This document shows, in pieces, positions 17,086-24,940 of a DNA stretch of 64,000 nucleotides. The notes beneath the pieces were generated by a model, which had not been told where the DNA came from, did no database searches, and was given only the letters and a program-made list of their open reading frames with translations. This DNA is from Armatimonadota bacterium (GTDB taxonomy: Bacteria > Sysuimicrobiota > Sysuimicrobiia > Sysuimicrobiales > Humicultoraceae), in NCBI GenBank assembly GCA_031459715.1, contig JAVKIA010000003.1, positions 88,474 to 152,473 of the forward strand. The letters run 5' to 3'. A program made the translations under genes and the position numbers. Numbering within the stretch: position 1 is the first letter of the stretch; the number at the start of each line of letters is the position of its first letter.

Positions 17086-17699
17086 AGGATCCCCTTGGTG
17101 GACGGCGCGGCCTGGCCCACCACCCGCGTGGCCTGGTACAGGACGACGCCGGTCCCCTTGAAGGCGGCCTCCAGGAGGTGGTGGGCGCTGCTGCCGTGCA
17201 CCTGGACCAGGTGGAGCGTCAACCCACCGTGGGTGACAAACGCGCGGAAGAACTCTGCACCCAGGTCGGTGGCGAAGCCGCCCAGGACGGCGGGGGCAGG
17301 TGCCAGAGCGTAGTGCAGGTAGGGCCGCCCGCTGACGTCTACGGCCGCCAGGACCAGCGCCTCGTCCATGGGTACGTGCAAAGCGGCAAAGCGGGCGATC
17401 CCGCGTCCCTCGCCCAGCGCCGCGCGCAGCGCCTGCCCCAGGACGATGCCCACGTCCTCCACGGTGTGGTGCGGGTCCACGGCCAGGTCTCCCCGCGCCC
17501 GCACCTCGAGGTCGAAGCGGCCATGGTGGCCGAGCTGGTGCAGCATGTGGTCGAAGAAGGGGATGCCGGTGGCCACCTGGACCCGCCCGACACCGTCCAG
17601 GGCCAGGGCGACGCGCACCTCCGTCTCGGCGGTCTGTCTCTGCACCGTCCCCACGCGCGGGGGGCTTCCAGCCTTCTGCGATCCCCTGGGGGTACTCAT
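17082..17699 (-). CDS. hisB: Imidazoleglycerol-phosphate dehydratase HisB
   Basis: This 205-aa monofunctional dehydratase has the double manganese-binding repeat: FFDHMLHQLGHHGRFDLEVRA with DPHHTVEDVGIVLGQAL, and FFRAFVTHGGLTLHL with GSSAHHLLEAAFKG. There is no N-terminal phosphatase domain, so histidinol-phosphate phosphatase must come from elsewhere. The first ~20 residues are variable. Starts and stops overlap hisC and hisH by 4 bp each. Confidence 0.96.
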   Translation of the reverse strand: MSTPRGSQKAGSPPRVGTVQRQTAETEVRVALALDGVGRVQVATGIPFFDHMLHQLGHHGRFDLEVRARGDLAVDPHHTVEDVGIVLGQALRAALGEGRGIARFAALHVPMDEALVLAAVDVSGRPYLHYALAPAPAVLGGFATDLGAEFFRAFVTHGGLTLHLVQVHGSSAHHLLEAAFKGTGVVLYQATRVVGQAAPSTKGIL

Positions 17700-18835
17700 G
17701 GCCGATCCTCCGAGCCGGAAGGCGGTCCGTCGGCCAGGCTCTGGTGCAGCGCCTCCAGGAAGCGCGCGTTCTCCTCGGCCGTCCCCACCGTGACCCGCAG
17801 GCAGCCAGCCAGCAGCGGCGCGCTGGAAACATCGCGCACCAGCACGCCCCGGGCGAGGAGGCGGTCAAAGAGGGTGCCGGCCGGGAAGCCCGCTGCGCTG
17901 AACAGGAGGAAGTTCGTCTGCGAGGGGAAGACCGTTACCCCGTCCAGTGTGGCCATAGCCGCACGCAGCCGCTCCCGCTCAGCGACCTGCGCTGCGGCCT
18001 GGGCCCGGAAGAACTCGCGGTGCTCCAGGGCCACCAGCGCCGCCTCCTGGGCGAAGATGTTGAGGTTGTAAGGTGGCAGGACGGTGCGCACCGCGGCGAC
18101 CACCTCGGATGCAGCCGCAATCCAGCCGACGCGGCCGCCGGCAAAGGCAAAGGCTTTGGAGAAGGTGCGCGCCACGGCCAGGGACGCATACTCCCGGAGG
18201 CTCGACAGCCAGCTCCCCGCCGCGAAATCGGCGTAGGCTTCGTCCACCACCACCAGGCAGGCGGCTTCCCTCGCCACCGCCTCCACCTCCAGAGGAGCGA
18301 AAACGTTGCCCGTGGGATTGTTGGGGGACACAAGGAGGACAAGCCCTGCATCGACCTCGCGGGAGGCGCGGATAACGGAAGCGGCGTCCAGGCTGAAGTC
18401 CGCGCGGAGGAGGACCGGCACCACCCGGGCCCCGCCGGCGACAGCCAGGGGCTCCGCCAGGGAGTACGTGGGGACCGGCAGCACTACCGCTCGCCCGGTG
18501 GCGAATGCCTCCACCAGCGCCAGGAGGGCCTCATCGCTGCCGTTGGTCAGAGCGACCATCTCCGGGGACAGGCCGTAGGCACCGGCCAGGGCCTGGCGCA
18601 GGACGTCTGCCTGGGCCGCCGGGTAGCGGTTCCACCCAGCCTGGGCCACGCGACGCAGCACCTCCGCCTTCAGGTCGGCGGGCCAGTCCAGGGGGCTCTC
18701 ATTCTGGTTTAGCCGTACCGGCGCGTCCCGCGGCACATCGTACCCGGGCAACGCTGCCAGCTCCGGGCGCGGAGAGACCCTGGCGGCACCGGCTGCCCGA
18801 AGGCTCCCCGTCCCTGGCGTCTCCCCACCCATCAT
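17696..18835 (-). CDS. hisC: Histidinol-phosphate aminotransferase HisC
   Basis: A 379-aa PLP enzyme of aminotransferase fold type I. Landmarks are RLNQNESPLDWPADLK at the start, the cofactor-ring segment VSPNNPTGNVF, VVDEAYADF, and the Schiff-base lysine in VARTFSKAFAFAGGRVGW. It makes histidinol phosphate from imidazole-acetol phosphate. A short non-conserved lead of ~25 residues precedes the core. It overlaps hisB and hisD by 4 bp. Confidence 0.95.
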   Translation of the reverse strand: MMGGETPGTGSLRAAGAARVSPRPELAALPGYDVPRDAPVRLNQNESPLDWPADLKAEVLRRVAQAGWNRYPAAQADVLRQALAGAYGLSPEMVALTNGSDEALLALVEAFATGRAVVLPVPTYSLAEPLAVAGGARVVPVLLRADFSLDAASVIRASREVDAGLVLLVSPNNPTGNVFAPLEVEAVAREAACLVVVDEAYADFAAGSWLSSLREYASLAVARTFSKAFAFAGGRVGWIAAASEVVAAVRTVLPPYNLNIFAQEAALVALEHREFFRAQAAAQVAERERLRAAMATLDGVTVFPSQTNFLLFSAAGFPAGTLFDRLLARGVLVRDVSSAPLLAGCLRVTVGTAEENARFLEALHQSLADGPPSGSEDRP

Positions 18836-20145
18836 CGCTCTTCTACCACCCGATCCCGTACCGCCCGCACGTGCGCCGGGAAGGTCTCGTAGGTGCCCAG
18901 CGTCTCAACCACGGGCAGGACTGCGGCCAGGGCAGCCGGGTCGAGGCGCCCTGTCGAGGTGACCTTCAGGAAACTCAGCACCGTGATGCCCCCCGCGCAT
19001 CTGGCGGCCCCGCCGGTGGGCAGCGCTGCCGGCAACCCCATGGCGTAGGTGGCCGCGGAGAACGGCGTCTCCTGGCCCAGCAGCACCTCGCCGGCGTAGC
19101 GGATGTCGGCCAGGGTACCCAGGGGGTTGCGCGTGGCCAGCTGCAGGTGCTCGGGCGCATAGCGGTTGACGAAGGCGACAGCCTCATCCATGGACCCGGC
19201 CAGCACCACGGCGCCGTGGCTGCGCAGTGCGGCGGCGGCGAACTTGCGCCGCTGCTCGGGAAGCTGCTGCAGCACGGCTTCCGCCTCCGCCACCACCGCC
19301 TCCGCCAGATCCCGGCTGGTGGTCACCAGCACCGCAGCGGAGTCGGGACCGTGCTCGGCCTCACAGCACAGGTCCAGCGCCAGGCGCCGCGGATCGGCTC
19401 CCTCGTCGGCCAGGATCATGGCTTCGGTCGGTCCCAGGATGGCGGGCACGCGCACCCCCAGGGCCTGCGCTGCCAGCTGAACGGCGACGATGTGTGGGTT
19501 CCCAGGTCCGGCGATCAGCGGCACCGGGGGGATGGTCTCCGTCCCCACCGCCAGGGCGGCCACGCCAGCGACGCCGTTGCAGCGGAAGATGCGCCGCACG
19601 CCCAGCAGATCGCACACGACGAGGACGGCCGGGTCCACCGAGCCGTCGGGCTGTGGAGGCAGCAGCAGGTTGAGCTCGGGGACACCGGCCACTACGGCGG
19701 GAGCCAGCAGGGTGACGGCGATGGAGGGAAACCGACCCTTGCCCGAGGGCACATAAACTCCGGCCGCGGCCACGGGGCCCACCCGCACCCCCGCGGTCAC
19801 GCCGTTGGCCAGCGAGGCCTCCCAGGAGTGGGGGAGGAGTCGCTCGTTGAAGGCCAGCGTGCGGGCGATCATGGTCTGCAGCGCCTCGCGCACCGCCGGG
19901 CCCACCGCCCGCTGGGCCTCCGCCACCTCGTCCTGCGAAACGAGCAGCAGTTCCGGGCTGAGCGCGACACCGTCCCAGCGGCGCGTGTACTCCAGCAGGG
20001 CCGCATCGCCCCGCTCGCGTACCTCGGCCAGGGTGCGGCGGGCGCTCTCCAGCGCAGCCCCGTCCACAGCCAGGGTGGCACGCCGCACCAGCGCCTGTAG
20101 GCGCTCGGGCGCGGTGGACGAGAGAGGGAGGATGTCCAGGGTCAT
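18832..20145 (-). CDS. hisD: Histidinol dehydrogenase HisD
   Basis: A 437-aa zinc enzyme that oxidises histidinol to histidine in two steps. It shows YVPSGKGRFPSIAVTLLAPAVVAGV (NAD site), IAGPGNPHI, the catalytic pair region CEAEHGPDSAAVLVT (zinc ligand His), and RYAPEHLQLAT near the C-terminus, where the Glu-His act as general bases. It overlaps hisG upstream and hisC downstream by 4 bp each. Confidence 0.96.
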   Translation of the reverse strand: MTLDILPLSSTAPERLQALVRRATLAVDGAALESARRTLAEVRERGDAALLEYTRRWDGVALSPELLLVSQDEVAEAQRAVGPAVREALQTMIARTLAFNERLLPHSWEASLANGVTAGVRVGPVAAAGVYVPSGKGRFPSIAVTLLAPAVVAGVPELNLLLPPQPDGSVDPAVLVVCDLLGVRRIFRCNGVAGVAALAVGTETIPPVPLIAGPGNPHIVAVQLAAQALGVRVPAILGPTEAMILADEGADPRRLALDLCCEAEHGPDSAAVLVTTSRDLAEAVVAEAEAVLQQLPEQRRKFAAAALRSHGAVVLAGSMDEAVAFVNRYAPEHLQLATRNPLGTLADIRYAGEVLLGQETPFSAATYAMGLPAALPTGGAARCAGGITVLSFLKVTSTGRLDPAALAAVLPVVETLGTYETFPAHVRAVRDRVVEER

Positions 20146-20855
20146 GTCTTCAGGCCTTCCAGCGCCGCGATCAGCCGCTGAACCATCCTTGACTTCATCC
20201 GCAGGCTCGCCCGATTCACCACCAGTCGGGCTGTGGAACGGAAGACCTCTGCCACCTCCACCAGCAGGTTGTCCCGCAGCGTGCGGCCCGTGACCACCAC
20301 GTCCAGAACGGCGTCGGCTAGCCCCACGCGCGGGGCGAGCTCCACCGCTCCGTTCAGGGCGATGATCTCCGCCGGCCAGCCCCGCCGCTTCCAGTAGCGG
20401 GCGGCGATGCGAGGATACTTGGTAGCCACGCGCACCGTCCGCACGGGCGGCCAGTCGTCCTCCTCTCCCTTCCGCACGGCGACGACCCCGCGGCAGGAGC
20501 CGAAGCCCAGATCCACCAGCTCGTAGACGTCGCCGCCCTGCTCCAGCAGGACGTCGCGTCCCACTATCCCGGCGTCTGCCGCTCCGTGCTCAACGTAGAC
20601 CGGGATGTCCGCCGGCTTCACTGCCAGGATCAGCCCCTCTGCGGCCGGAAGCAGCAGGCTGCGCTCCTGCGACGGGTTACTGGCCTCCGGCGCAGCCCCG
20701 AGCACACCCGCCCGCCGCAGGAGGGAGACCGATTCGGCGAAGAGGCGTCCCGTGGGCACCGCGACGGTCAGGAGGTCGGCCTCCGCGGTCCCGCCGGAGC
20801 CTGGCGCCTTTCGCGGCTCATCCCGCACGGCCGACGGCTCCCCTGGGGCCGACAT
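20142..20855 (-). CDS. hisG: ATP phosphoribosyltransferase catalytic subunit HisG (short form)
   Basis: A 237-aa protein that catalyses the first committed step of histidine synthesis. The conserved start LLTVAVPTGRLFAESVSLL is at residue ~28. PADIPVYVEHGAADAGIVGRDVLLE and DAVLDVVVTGRTLRDNLL (PRPP loop region) follow. It lacks the C-terminal allosteric domain of long HisG, so it needs HisZ, whose gene precedes and overlaps it by 38 bp. The first ~25 residues are extra, and a start closer to residue 10 or 27 is possible. Confidence 0.94.
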   Translation of the reverse strand: MSAPGEPSAVRDEPRKAPGSGGTAEADLLTVAVPTGRLFAESVSLLRRAGVLGAAPEASNPSQERSLLLPAAEGLILAVKPADIPVYVEHGAADAGIVGRDVLLEQGGDVYELVDLGFGSCRGVVAVRKGEEDDWPPVRTVRVATKYPRIAARYWKRRGWPAEIIALNGAVELAPRVGLADAVLDVVVTGRTLRDNLLVEVAEVFRSTARLVVNRASLRMKSRMVQRLIAALEGLKT

Positions 20856-22113
20856 CCTCCGGCCCCGCGATCGCCCGCAACGCCCCGGGGAGAGAGAGGC
20901 GCTCCTCGCGCCCGGCGTCGCGGTCCAGCACCCGCGCGCCGTCCTCCCCCACCTGCACCACCCAGCGCACGGCAGCCGCCTCCGCACCGCGCACCGCCTC
21001 TTCCCACCCCTGGCGGAACGCCAGCGCGACAGCCAGGCCCCGGGCGCGCAGGCTGGCGGCGAAGTGCAGCGTGGCAGCACGGGCGGGTGGTCCGCCAGCG
21101 CCCAGCACGATAACCTCAGCCGACGGCGTTACCCCGTCAGGGATGGTGGAGAGAACACGCTCCACCCCCACCGCGAACCCGGTGGCCGCGGCAGGCGTGC
21201 CGAACCGCTCCAGGAGGCGGTCGTAGCGGCCTCCCCCCAGCAGGGGATAGCCGCTGCCAGCGCCGTAAGCTTCGAACACGACCCCGGTGTAGTAGCCGAA
21301 GTCGCGGATGATGCCCAGGTCGATCCCGACCAGGTCCCCGACTCCGTACTCCCCCAGGCGCTCCATCAGCGCGCCCAGCTCCTCCAGGGCACGGACGCCG
21401 CGTGGCGAGGAAGCCAGGGGCCTGGCTCGCTGCAGCACGTCCGGACCGCGCAGGTCGGGGAGCGCGCGCAGCAACCGCCGCAGCGCCGGGGGGAGGTCCA
21501 GGGTATCGAGCTCGACGAACGCCTTGCGGTAGAGGTGGTCGCGCACCTCCTCCCGCAGGTGGGGAGGCAGTGGGAGTAGGGCCTCATCGATGAAGTCCAG
21601 GTGGCCGATGTGCAGGACCGCCCCGGCGGCGCCGGCCCGGCGCAGGCACGATGCGGCCAGGGCGATGACCTCCGCGTCGGCATCCAGCACCTCCTCGCCC
21701 AGCAACTCCACCCCCGCCTGCGTGAACTCCCGCAGACGCCCCTGCCCCTCTTCCTGGCCGCGGAAGACCGACCCCACGTAGGCCAGCCGCAAGGGCCGAC
21801 CGCTGGCCGGGAGGAGACGGGTGGCTGCCAGGCGGGCCAGGGGAAGGGTAAAATCGGGGCGCAGCGCCAGCAGCTCGCCCCCGCGGTCGGTGAGCTTGAA
21901 GAGCCGGTCGGCCGTCCCCGCCCCCGCGCCGCGGGTGAAGGTCTCCAGGTACTCCAGCGTCGGCGGCGCCACCTCCTGGTACCCCCAGAGACGGAACTCC
22001 CGGCGCAGGAGGTCGCACAGGGCGCTGCGCCGCGCTGCCTCAACAGGTCCCAGGTCGGGCAGGCCAGGCGGAACCTGCTGCCAGCGGGGTGGGATGACGT
22101 CAGGCAGGCGCAT
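20818..22113 (-). CDS. hisZ: ATP phosphoribosyltransferase regulatory subunit HisZ
   Basis: A 431-aa histidyl-tRNA-synthetase paralogue. It has class-II synthetase motif 2-like RLAYVGSVFRGQEEGQGRLREFTQAGVELLG and motif 3-like LGGGRYDRLLERFGTPAAATGFAVGVERV, but not the HisRS tRNA-binding features. Together with short-form HisG it forms the hetero-octamer that senses histidine. It is the first gene of the operon. The start ATG lies in a 19-bp duplicated segment, and the only good ribosome site (GGAGG) sits before the upstream copy. Confidence 0.93.
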   Translation of the reverse strand: MRLPDVIPPRWQQVPPGLPDLGPVEAARRSALCDLLRREFRLWGYQEVAPPTLEYLETFTRGAGAGTADRLFKLTDRGGELLALRPDFTLPLARLAATRLLPASGRPLRLAYVGSVFRGQEEGQGRLREFTQAGVELLGEEVLDADAEVIALAASCLRRAGAAGAVLHIGHLDFIDEALLPLPPHLREEVRDHLYRKAFVELDTLDLPPALRRLLRALPDLRGPDVLQRARPLASSPRGVRALEELGALMERLGEYGVGDLVGIDLGIIRDFGYYTGVVFEAYGAGSGYPLLGGGRYDRLLERFGTPAAATGFAVGVERVLSTIPDGVTPSAEVIVLGAGGPPARAATLHFAASLRARGLAVALAFRQGWEEAVRGAEAAAVRWVVQVGEDGARVLDRDAGREERLSLPGALRAIAGPEDVGPRGAVGRAG

Positions 22114-22131
22114 AGGCGTCAGGCAGGCGCA
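22098..22131. repeat. 19-bp-offset direct repeat over the hisZ start
   Basis: The 15-mer CGTCAGGCAGGCGCA occurs at 22098-22112 and again at 22117-22131. The second copy carries a hisZ-like initiation region out of frame. Confidence 0.9.
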
Positions 22132-22138
22132 CGGACAT
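22100..22138 (-). CDS. Possible 12-codon leader ORF overlapping the hisZ start
   Basis: ATG (or an internal GTG) begins a 12-codon frame reading MSVRLPDAYAPA that stops inside the hisZ coding start. GGAGG lies directly in front. Its residues mimic the hisZ N-terminus (MRLPDV) because of a 19-bp tandem duplication. There is no run of His codons, so it does not look like a classical his attenuator. It may be a by-product of the duplication, but ribosomes loading here would have to restart at hisZ. Confidence 0.35.
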   Translation of the reverse strand: MSVRLPDAYAPA

Positions 22139-22148
22139 CCTCCGTCTG

Positions 22149-22174
22149 TATCTCTTTATCTTGGTAAAGAGATA
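22149..22174. promoter_or_regulatory. 26-bp palindrome, candidate his operon operator
   Basis: A perfect 10-bp inverted repeat (TATCTCTTTA, 6-bp spacer, TAAAGAGATA) lies between the putative his promoter and hisZ. It is AT-rich in a very GC-rich region. No T-run follows on the his strand, so it is unlikely to be a terminator. A TrpR-family regulator (YerC/HisR type) is encoded at 23726-24052 and is the obvious candidate ligand. Confidence 0.6.
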
Positions 22175-22198
22175 GCTAGAAAAAGTACGGACCCATTT

Positions 22199-22228
22199 AG
22201 GGTACGCAATCCACGGGCAGTCTGTCAA
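22199..22228 (-). promoter_or_regulatory. Candidate his operon promoter
   Basis: On the minus strand TTGACA (22223-22228) is followed after 18 bp by TACCCT (22199-22204). An overlapping alternative is TTGCGT-16-TACTTT, which would place the start nearer the palindrome. In either case transcription begins just before or within the 22149-22174 palindrome. Confidence 0.5.
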
Positions 22229-22390
22229 CCCCTCTTCGTCGGCACGACGGTCCCACGCCCCGCAGCCGGGGCAAGAAGGACGGTCCAGCCCCCGGTGGGG
22301 ACCGGCATCCTGGAAGGGAATGCCGTCACCGGAATCGAGGTGCGCGGCGGGCGTGTATTTCCCATATGGCCGCGGACTGCTTTTCAGCTC

Positions 22391-22411
22391 ACTTTCAACG
22401 CGGTTGAAAGT
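22391..22411. promoter_or_regulatory. 21-bp palindrome of unknown role
   Basis: ACTTTCAAC-GCG-GTTGAAAGT is a perfect 9-bp inverted repeat with a 3-bp centre. It lies about 80 bp upstream of a 37-codon membrane-peptide gene and looks like a dimer-binding operator. Confidence 0.45.
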
Positions 22412-22493
22412 CAAGTTCCAAGAAGAAGGATGCCGTCCGCCTGGGGCGGTAGAAGTCCCATACGACAGCGGACGTCGCGTCGGAGGTGCGCGC

Positions 22494-22607
22494 ATGAACG
22501 GAGGCATCCGTCTCGGCCTGAGCCTCCCGGTGTTTCTGGGATCGCTCATCGCCATGTTTGTGGGCACCTTTACTGGCCTGCTGGGGATCTGGCTCTACCT
22601 GGCCTGA
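22494..22607 (+). CDS. Small single-helix membrane protein (37 aa), hypothetical
   Basis: Begins at ATG 22494, 8 bp after GGAGGTG, and encodes MNGGIRLG followed by a ~25-residue hydrophobic helix that runs to the C-terminus. The helix contains SLPVFLGSLIAMFVGTFTGL. It is probably an inner-membrane peptide. I do not recognise a family. The gene stands alone between the his operon (divergent) and a decayed region. The palindrome at 22391-22411 may control it. Confidence 0.5.
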   Translation: MNGGIRLGLSLPVFLGSLIAMFVGTFTGLLGIWLYLA

Positions 22608-23042
22608 AAATTGCGGTCCCCGAGTGGATCAAGGTCGGACATGCCCATGCGGCGTGCGATCCTGCGCGCCAAGCGGGCCCGGGGAAGGGCGCGACCTACT
22701 GTCAGTAAGACAACAGATCGTGGCAGTTCGTGGCAGCCGTGGCCGCCCGTCCGCCGTCCACGCGCCGTCCGAGCCCGGGTGCTCCCGCAAGTCTGGTACG
22801 CTGGAGGGTGTGGCCGGGTGTCCTGCCCTGATGAGGTCCTCCGGCAGCGCCGGTGGGACCGGCGGAGGAAGAGCCGTGCGCTCCGCGCGGCCAGACCGCG
22901 TCCCCTGTTGTCCCGAGTGCAGGCGGCCCCCTGTGCCTGGCGGGCCTGTCCCGACCGCCGCTAGCGGACGTGCCCGGCCGCACCTTCCAGCCGCCCCCAG
23001 GCCTGGCTGAGGAGGAGAGGGCTGCGTGACGATCACGTCGCC
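22608..23042. other. Intergenic, no supported gene
   Basis: About 435 bp of very GC-rich sequence. Frames are open on both strands but none has a convincing start, ribosome site or recognisable protein. I see no RNA or repeat. It abuts decayed genes and is probably decayed itself. Confidence 0.5.
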
Positions 23043-23647
23043 ATGACCTCCCGCCCCTCCTCCTCTCTGGCCGGCCTGCCCGGCGGCGGACCCGTCACCT
23101 GGATCATCCTGCTGGCGAACGCCGCCACCTTCCTCCTCGACTTCATCGGCGCCGGCGGCCCCCTCGACGCGCTGGTCTTCCGCACGTGGGAGCCGCTGCC
23201 CCGCCCGTGGACCGTGCTCACCTACGCGCTCGTCGGCACCGGCCACCCGCTCTGGCTGCTGGTGGGCCTGTACGTCTTCTGGATGTTCGCCGGTAGCCTG
23301 GAACGGTCGTGGGGCCGCGTCCGCTACCTGAGCAGGCGCTCCTCTTCTTCGTCCTCCCGGTGCAGTTTCGCTGGATCGCCGTAGGGGCTGCGACGCTGGT
23401 CTTCCTCAGCTTCCCCTTCCCGCTGGGGTTGTTCGCGCTGGCAGGGCCCGGCGTCGCCTGGGCGTCGGCGACGGGGCGGGTGGACCCGGCCACCTGGCGG
23501 CCCAGGTGGTCACGGGGCGGGCGAGGGCGGCGGGCCGTCCGGCGGGGTAGGCCCACCCTGAATCCGCTGGTCTGGTACCGGCGGTGGCAGACGAAGCGCC
23601 GCTTCCGGCGGCTGCTGCGGCAGGTGGACCTGGAAGACCAGCATTAG
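23043..23647 (+). pseudogene. Rhomboid-like membrane protein, frameshifted and internally deleted
   Basis: Frame 1 (23043-~23330) encodes a rhomboid-type start: WIILLANAATFLLDF, then WTVLTYALVGTGHPLWLLVGLYVFWMF, then GSLERSWGRVRYL. The homologous reading then continues in another frame from ~23330 to 23647 (LLFFVLPVQFRWIAVGAATL and later a basic tail, RRWQTKRRFRRLLRQVDLEDQH). The middle of a normal rhomboid, which holds the GxSG serine and several helices, is missing. This is either a decayed gene or a small non-catalytic derivative with a sequencing error; decay fits the neighbours better. Confidence 0.6.
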
Positions 23648-23723
23648 TTATCGGTGACCTTCGGCGCGCCGGACGCCGGCACCAACGGGCGGCAGGTGGA
23701 CCTGGAAGACCCGCATTAGCTAT
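23618..23723. repeat. 34-bp direct repeat covering the rhomboid-like gene's 3' end
   Basis: 23618-23651 and 23690-23723 are near-identical (two mismatches) and both spell the C-terminal codons RQVDLED followed by a TAG stop. A 38-bp spacer separates them. Confidence 0.85.
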
Positions 23724-23725
23724 AG

Positions 23726-24052
23726 CTAGCGGGGGCCAGGCGGGCGCGGGCGTACCCCCATCCGCGTGAGCACCAGCCGGTAGCCGTCAGCGCCGTACTC
23801 CAGGAAGCGGCGGACGCGGCTGATGGTGGCACTGCTGGCTCCGGTGCGCTGGCCCACCTCTTCGTACGTGTGGCCCTCGAACAGTAGACGGGCGATCTCC
23901 AGCCGGGCGGCCATCGCCTTCACCTCGCCGACCGTGCACACATCCTCCAGGAAGCGGTAGCACTCCGCCACCGAGCGCAGGCTGAGCAGGGCCTGGCAGA
24001 AGCGGTCCACCAGCGGGTCCTTGAGCTTGGGGTTGACGCGGGGGGTGCGCAT
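23726..24052 (-). CDS. TrpR-superfamily regulator of the YerC/YecD (HisR-like) family
   Basis: A 108-aa all-helical protein. It reads MRTPRVNPKLKDPLVDRFCQALLSLRSVAECYRFLEDVCT (dimer core), then GEVKAMAARLEIARLLFEGHTYEEVGQRTGASSATISRVRRFLEYGADGY, a TrpR-like helix-turn-helix with the family's T-G-A-S-x-A-T-I-S-R recognition helix. Members of this family have been proposed as histidine-responsive repressors (HisR) of his genes in Gram-positive bacteria. The his operon with a promoter-proximal palindrome lies 1.6 kb away, which suits that role. The ATG at 24052 gives the family's length. Confidence 0.85.
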   Translation of the reverse strand: MRTPRVNPKLKDPLVDRFCQALLSLRSVAECYRFLEDVCTVGEVKAMAARLEIARLLFEGHTYEEVGQRTGASSATISRVRRFLEYGADGYRLVLTRMGVRPRPPGPR

Positions 24053-24119
24053 CGCCGGGCACCGGGCCCTCTCTTCGTCCCACCGCGGCGGCTTCCTGCC
24101 GCCGGCCGGCGCCGGTGGG

Positions 24120-24400
24120 GACGGCGCCACGCCCGCACGGCGTACAGGCGCCACTCCCCGGGGACGCCCTTGAGCGTGTGCACGCCCCCGGTCGTCGAAA
24201 GCGATCCCCGATCCAGCTACCAGGTCCCTGACCGTGCTCGTCGCCCGCACCGCCCCACCGGCGTCTGCGACATCACCCGCGCCGCCATGTGCACCACGAT
24301 GCCGCTCACCCGGCTGTCCTCCACCTCGCCGGCGTGCAGGCCTGCCCGCGCCTCCACCCCCAGGCGGCGCACCTCGCTGATTATGGCCCGAGCGCAGCGG
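24120..24400 (-). pseudogene. Fragment of a class III adenylate/guanylate cyclase
   Basis: Across two frames on the minus strand the sequence reads a cyclase catalytic-domain end: RAGLHAGEVED, SGIVVHMAARVMSQTP, then (shifted) STVRDLVAGSGIAFDDRG and, shifted again, HTLKGVPGEWRLYAVR. The order and spacing match the C-terminal third of class III nucleotidyl cyclases. The upstream catalytic half is absent and at least two frameshifts are needed, so this is a remnant. Confidence 0.65.
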
Positions 24401-24704
24401 ATGGCCCTGGCGGCTCCGCGTAGAGCCGCTCACCTCGGTGCAGGCCGTAGGCGATCTGATACGTCTGGTGCTGGGCGCGCGTGGTGGGGGTGTGGGCCGC
24501 CAGATAGCGCACCGCGGCCAGCAGGATGCGGGAGGCCTCCGGCGAGTCGCGCCGCAGGGCGAACTCTCCCACGGCCGCGTAGATGCGCTCGCCGACGGCG
24601 AAGAGGACGAGCACGTGCCCGTCGGCCTGGACCACCAGCCGCCCGGCCGCGCGCACCTCCGCCTCGCTGGCGACCCGGATGAAGGCCTCAGCGGAGGTGG
24701 TCAT
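24381..24704 (-). pseudogene. Internally deleted Rieske-type protein remnant
   Basis: The 107-codon frame starts like Rieske [2Fe-2S] proteins (MTTSAEAFIRVASEAEVRAAGRLVV, then HVLVLFAVGERIYA), but the cluster motifs CxH and CxxH that should follow are missing. It jumps to a helical segment (EFALRRDSPEASRILLAAVRYLAAH) that I take to be a C-terminal part. The loss of the cluster ligands within a row of other decayed genes suggests an internal deletion. The frame itself is intact and could be expressed. Confidence 0.45.
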
Positions 24705-24776
24705 GCCATCCCTGCACCCTCATGCCGACCCGACACACCCGGGGTGTTCTCTGACCTGGAACGGTCTCCTCCCTGT

Positions 24777-24782
24777 TATAAT
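24777..24782 (+). promoter_or_regulatory. TATAAT -10 element upstream of tRNA-Ser(GGA)
   Basis: A perfect consensus TATAAT in very GC-rich surroundings, about 48 bp before the tRNA. A weak -35 (CTGACC, 24751-24756) is 20 bp upstream. It likely drives the tRNA and perhaps lepB. Confidence 0.5.
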
Positions 24783-24829
24783 CTTTGCAGCGAGGCTTTG
24801 CAGGCCGTTCACACCGGGAAGCTGGTCGC

Positions 24830-24922
24830 GGAGGGGTCGCGTAGCCCGGTAGCGCGCCCGCCTGGAGAGCGGGTAAGCGGCCACAAGCCGCTTCGCGGGT
24901 TCAAATCCCGCCCCCTCCGCCA
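24830..24922 (+). tRNA. tRNA-Ser (anticodon GGA), CCA encoded
   Basis: Acceptor arms GGAGGGG (24830-24836) and CCCCTCC (24912-24918) pair, followed by G and CCA. The anticodon stem CCCGC/GCGGG encloses CTGGAGA, giving anticodon GGA. A long variable arm (AAGCGGCCACAAGCCGCTT) and T-arm GCGGGTTCAAATCCCGC confirm a serine tRNA. lepB starts 18 bp later. Confidence 0.95.
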
Positions 24923-24940
24923 GCGATACCAGACCCAGCG

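Noticed and set aside
22149..22174. The palindrome as a rho-independent terminator
   Set aside because: No T-run follows on the his strand, and it lies between a promoter and the first gene, so an operator fits better.
24381..24704. A functional Rieske protein
   Set aside because: No CxH/CxxH cluster ligands are present in the 107-codon frame.
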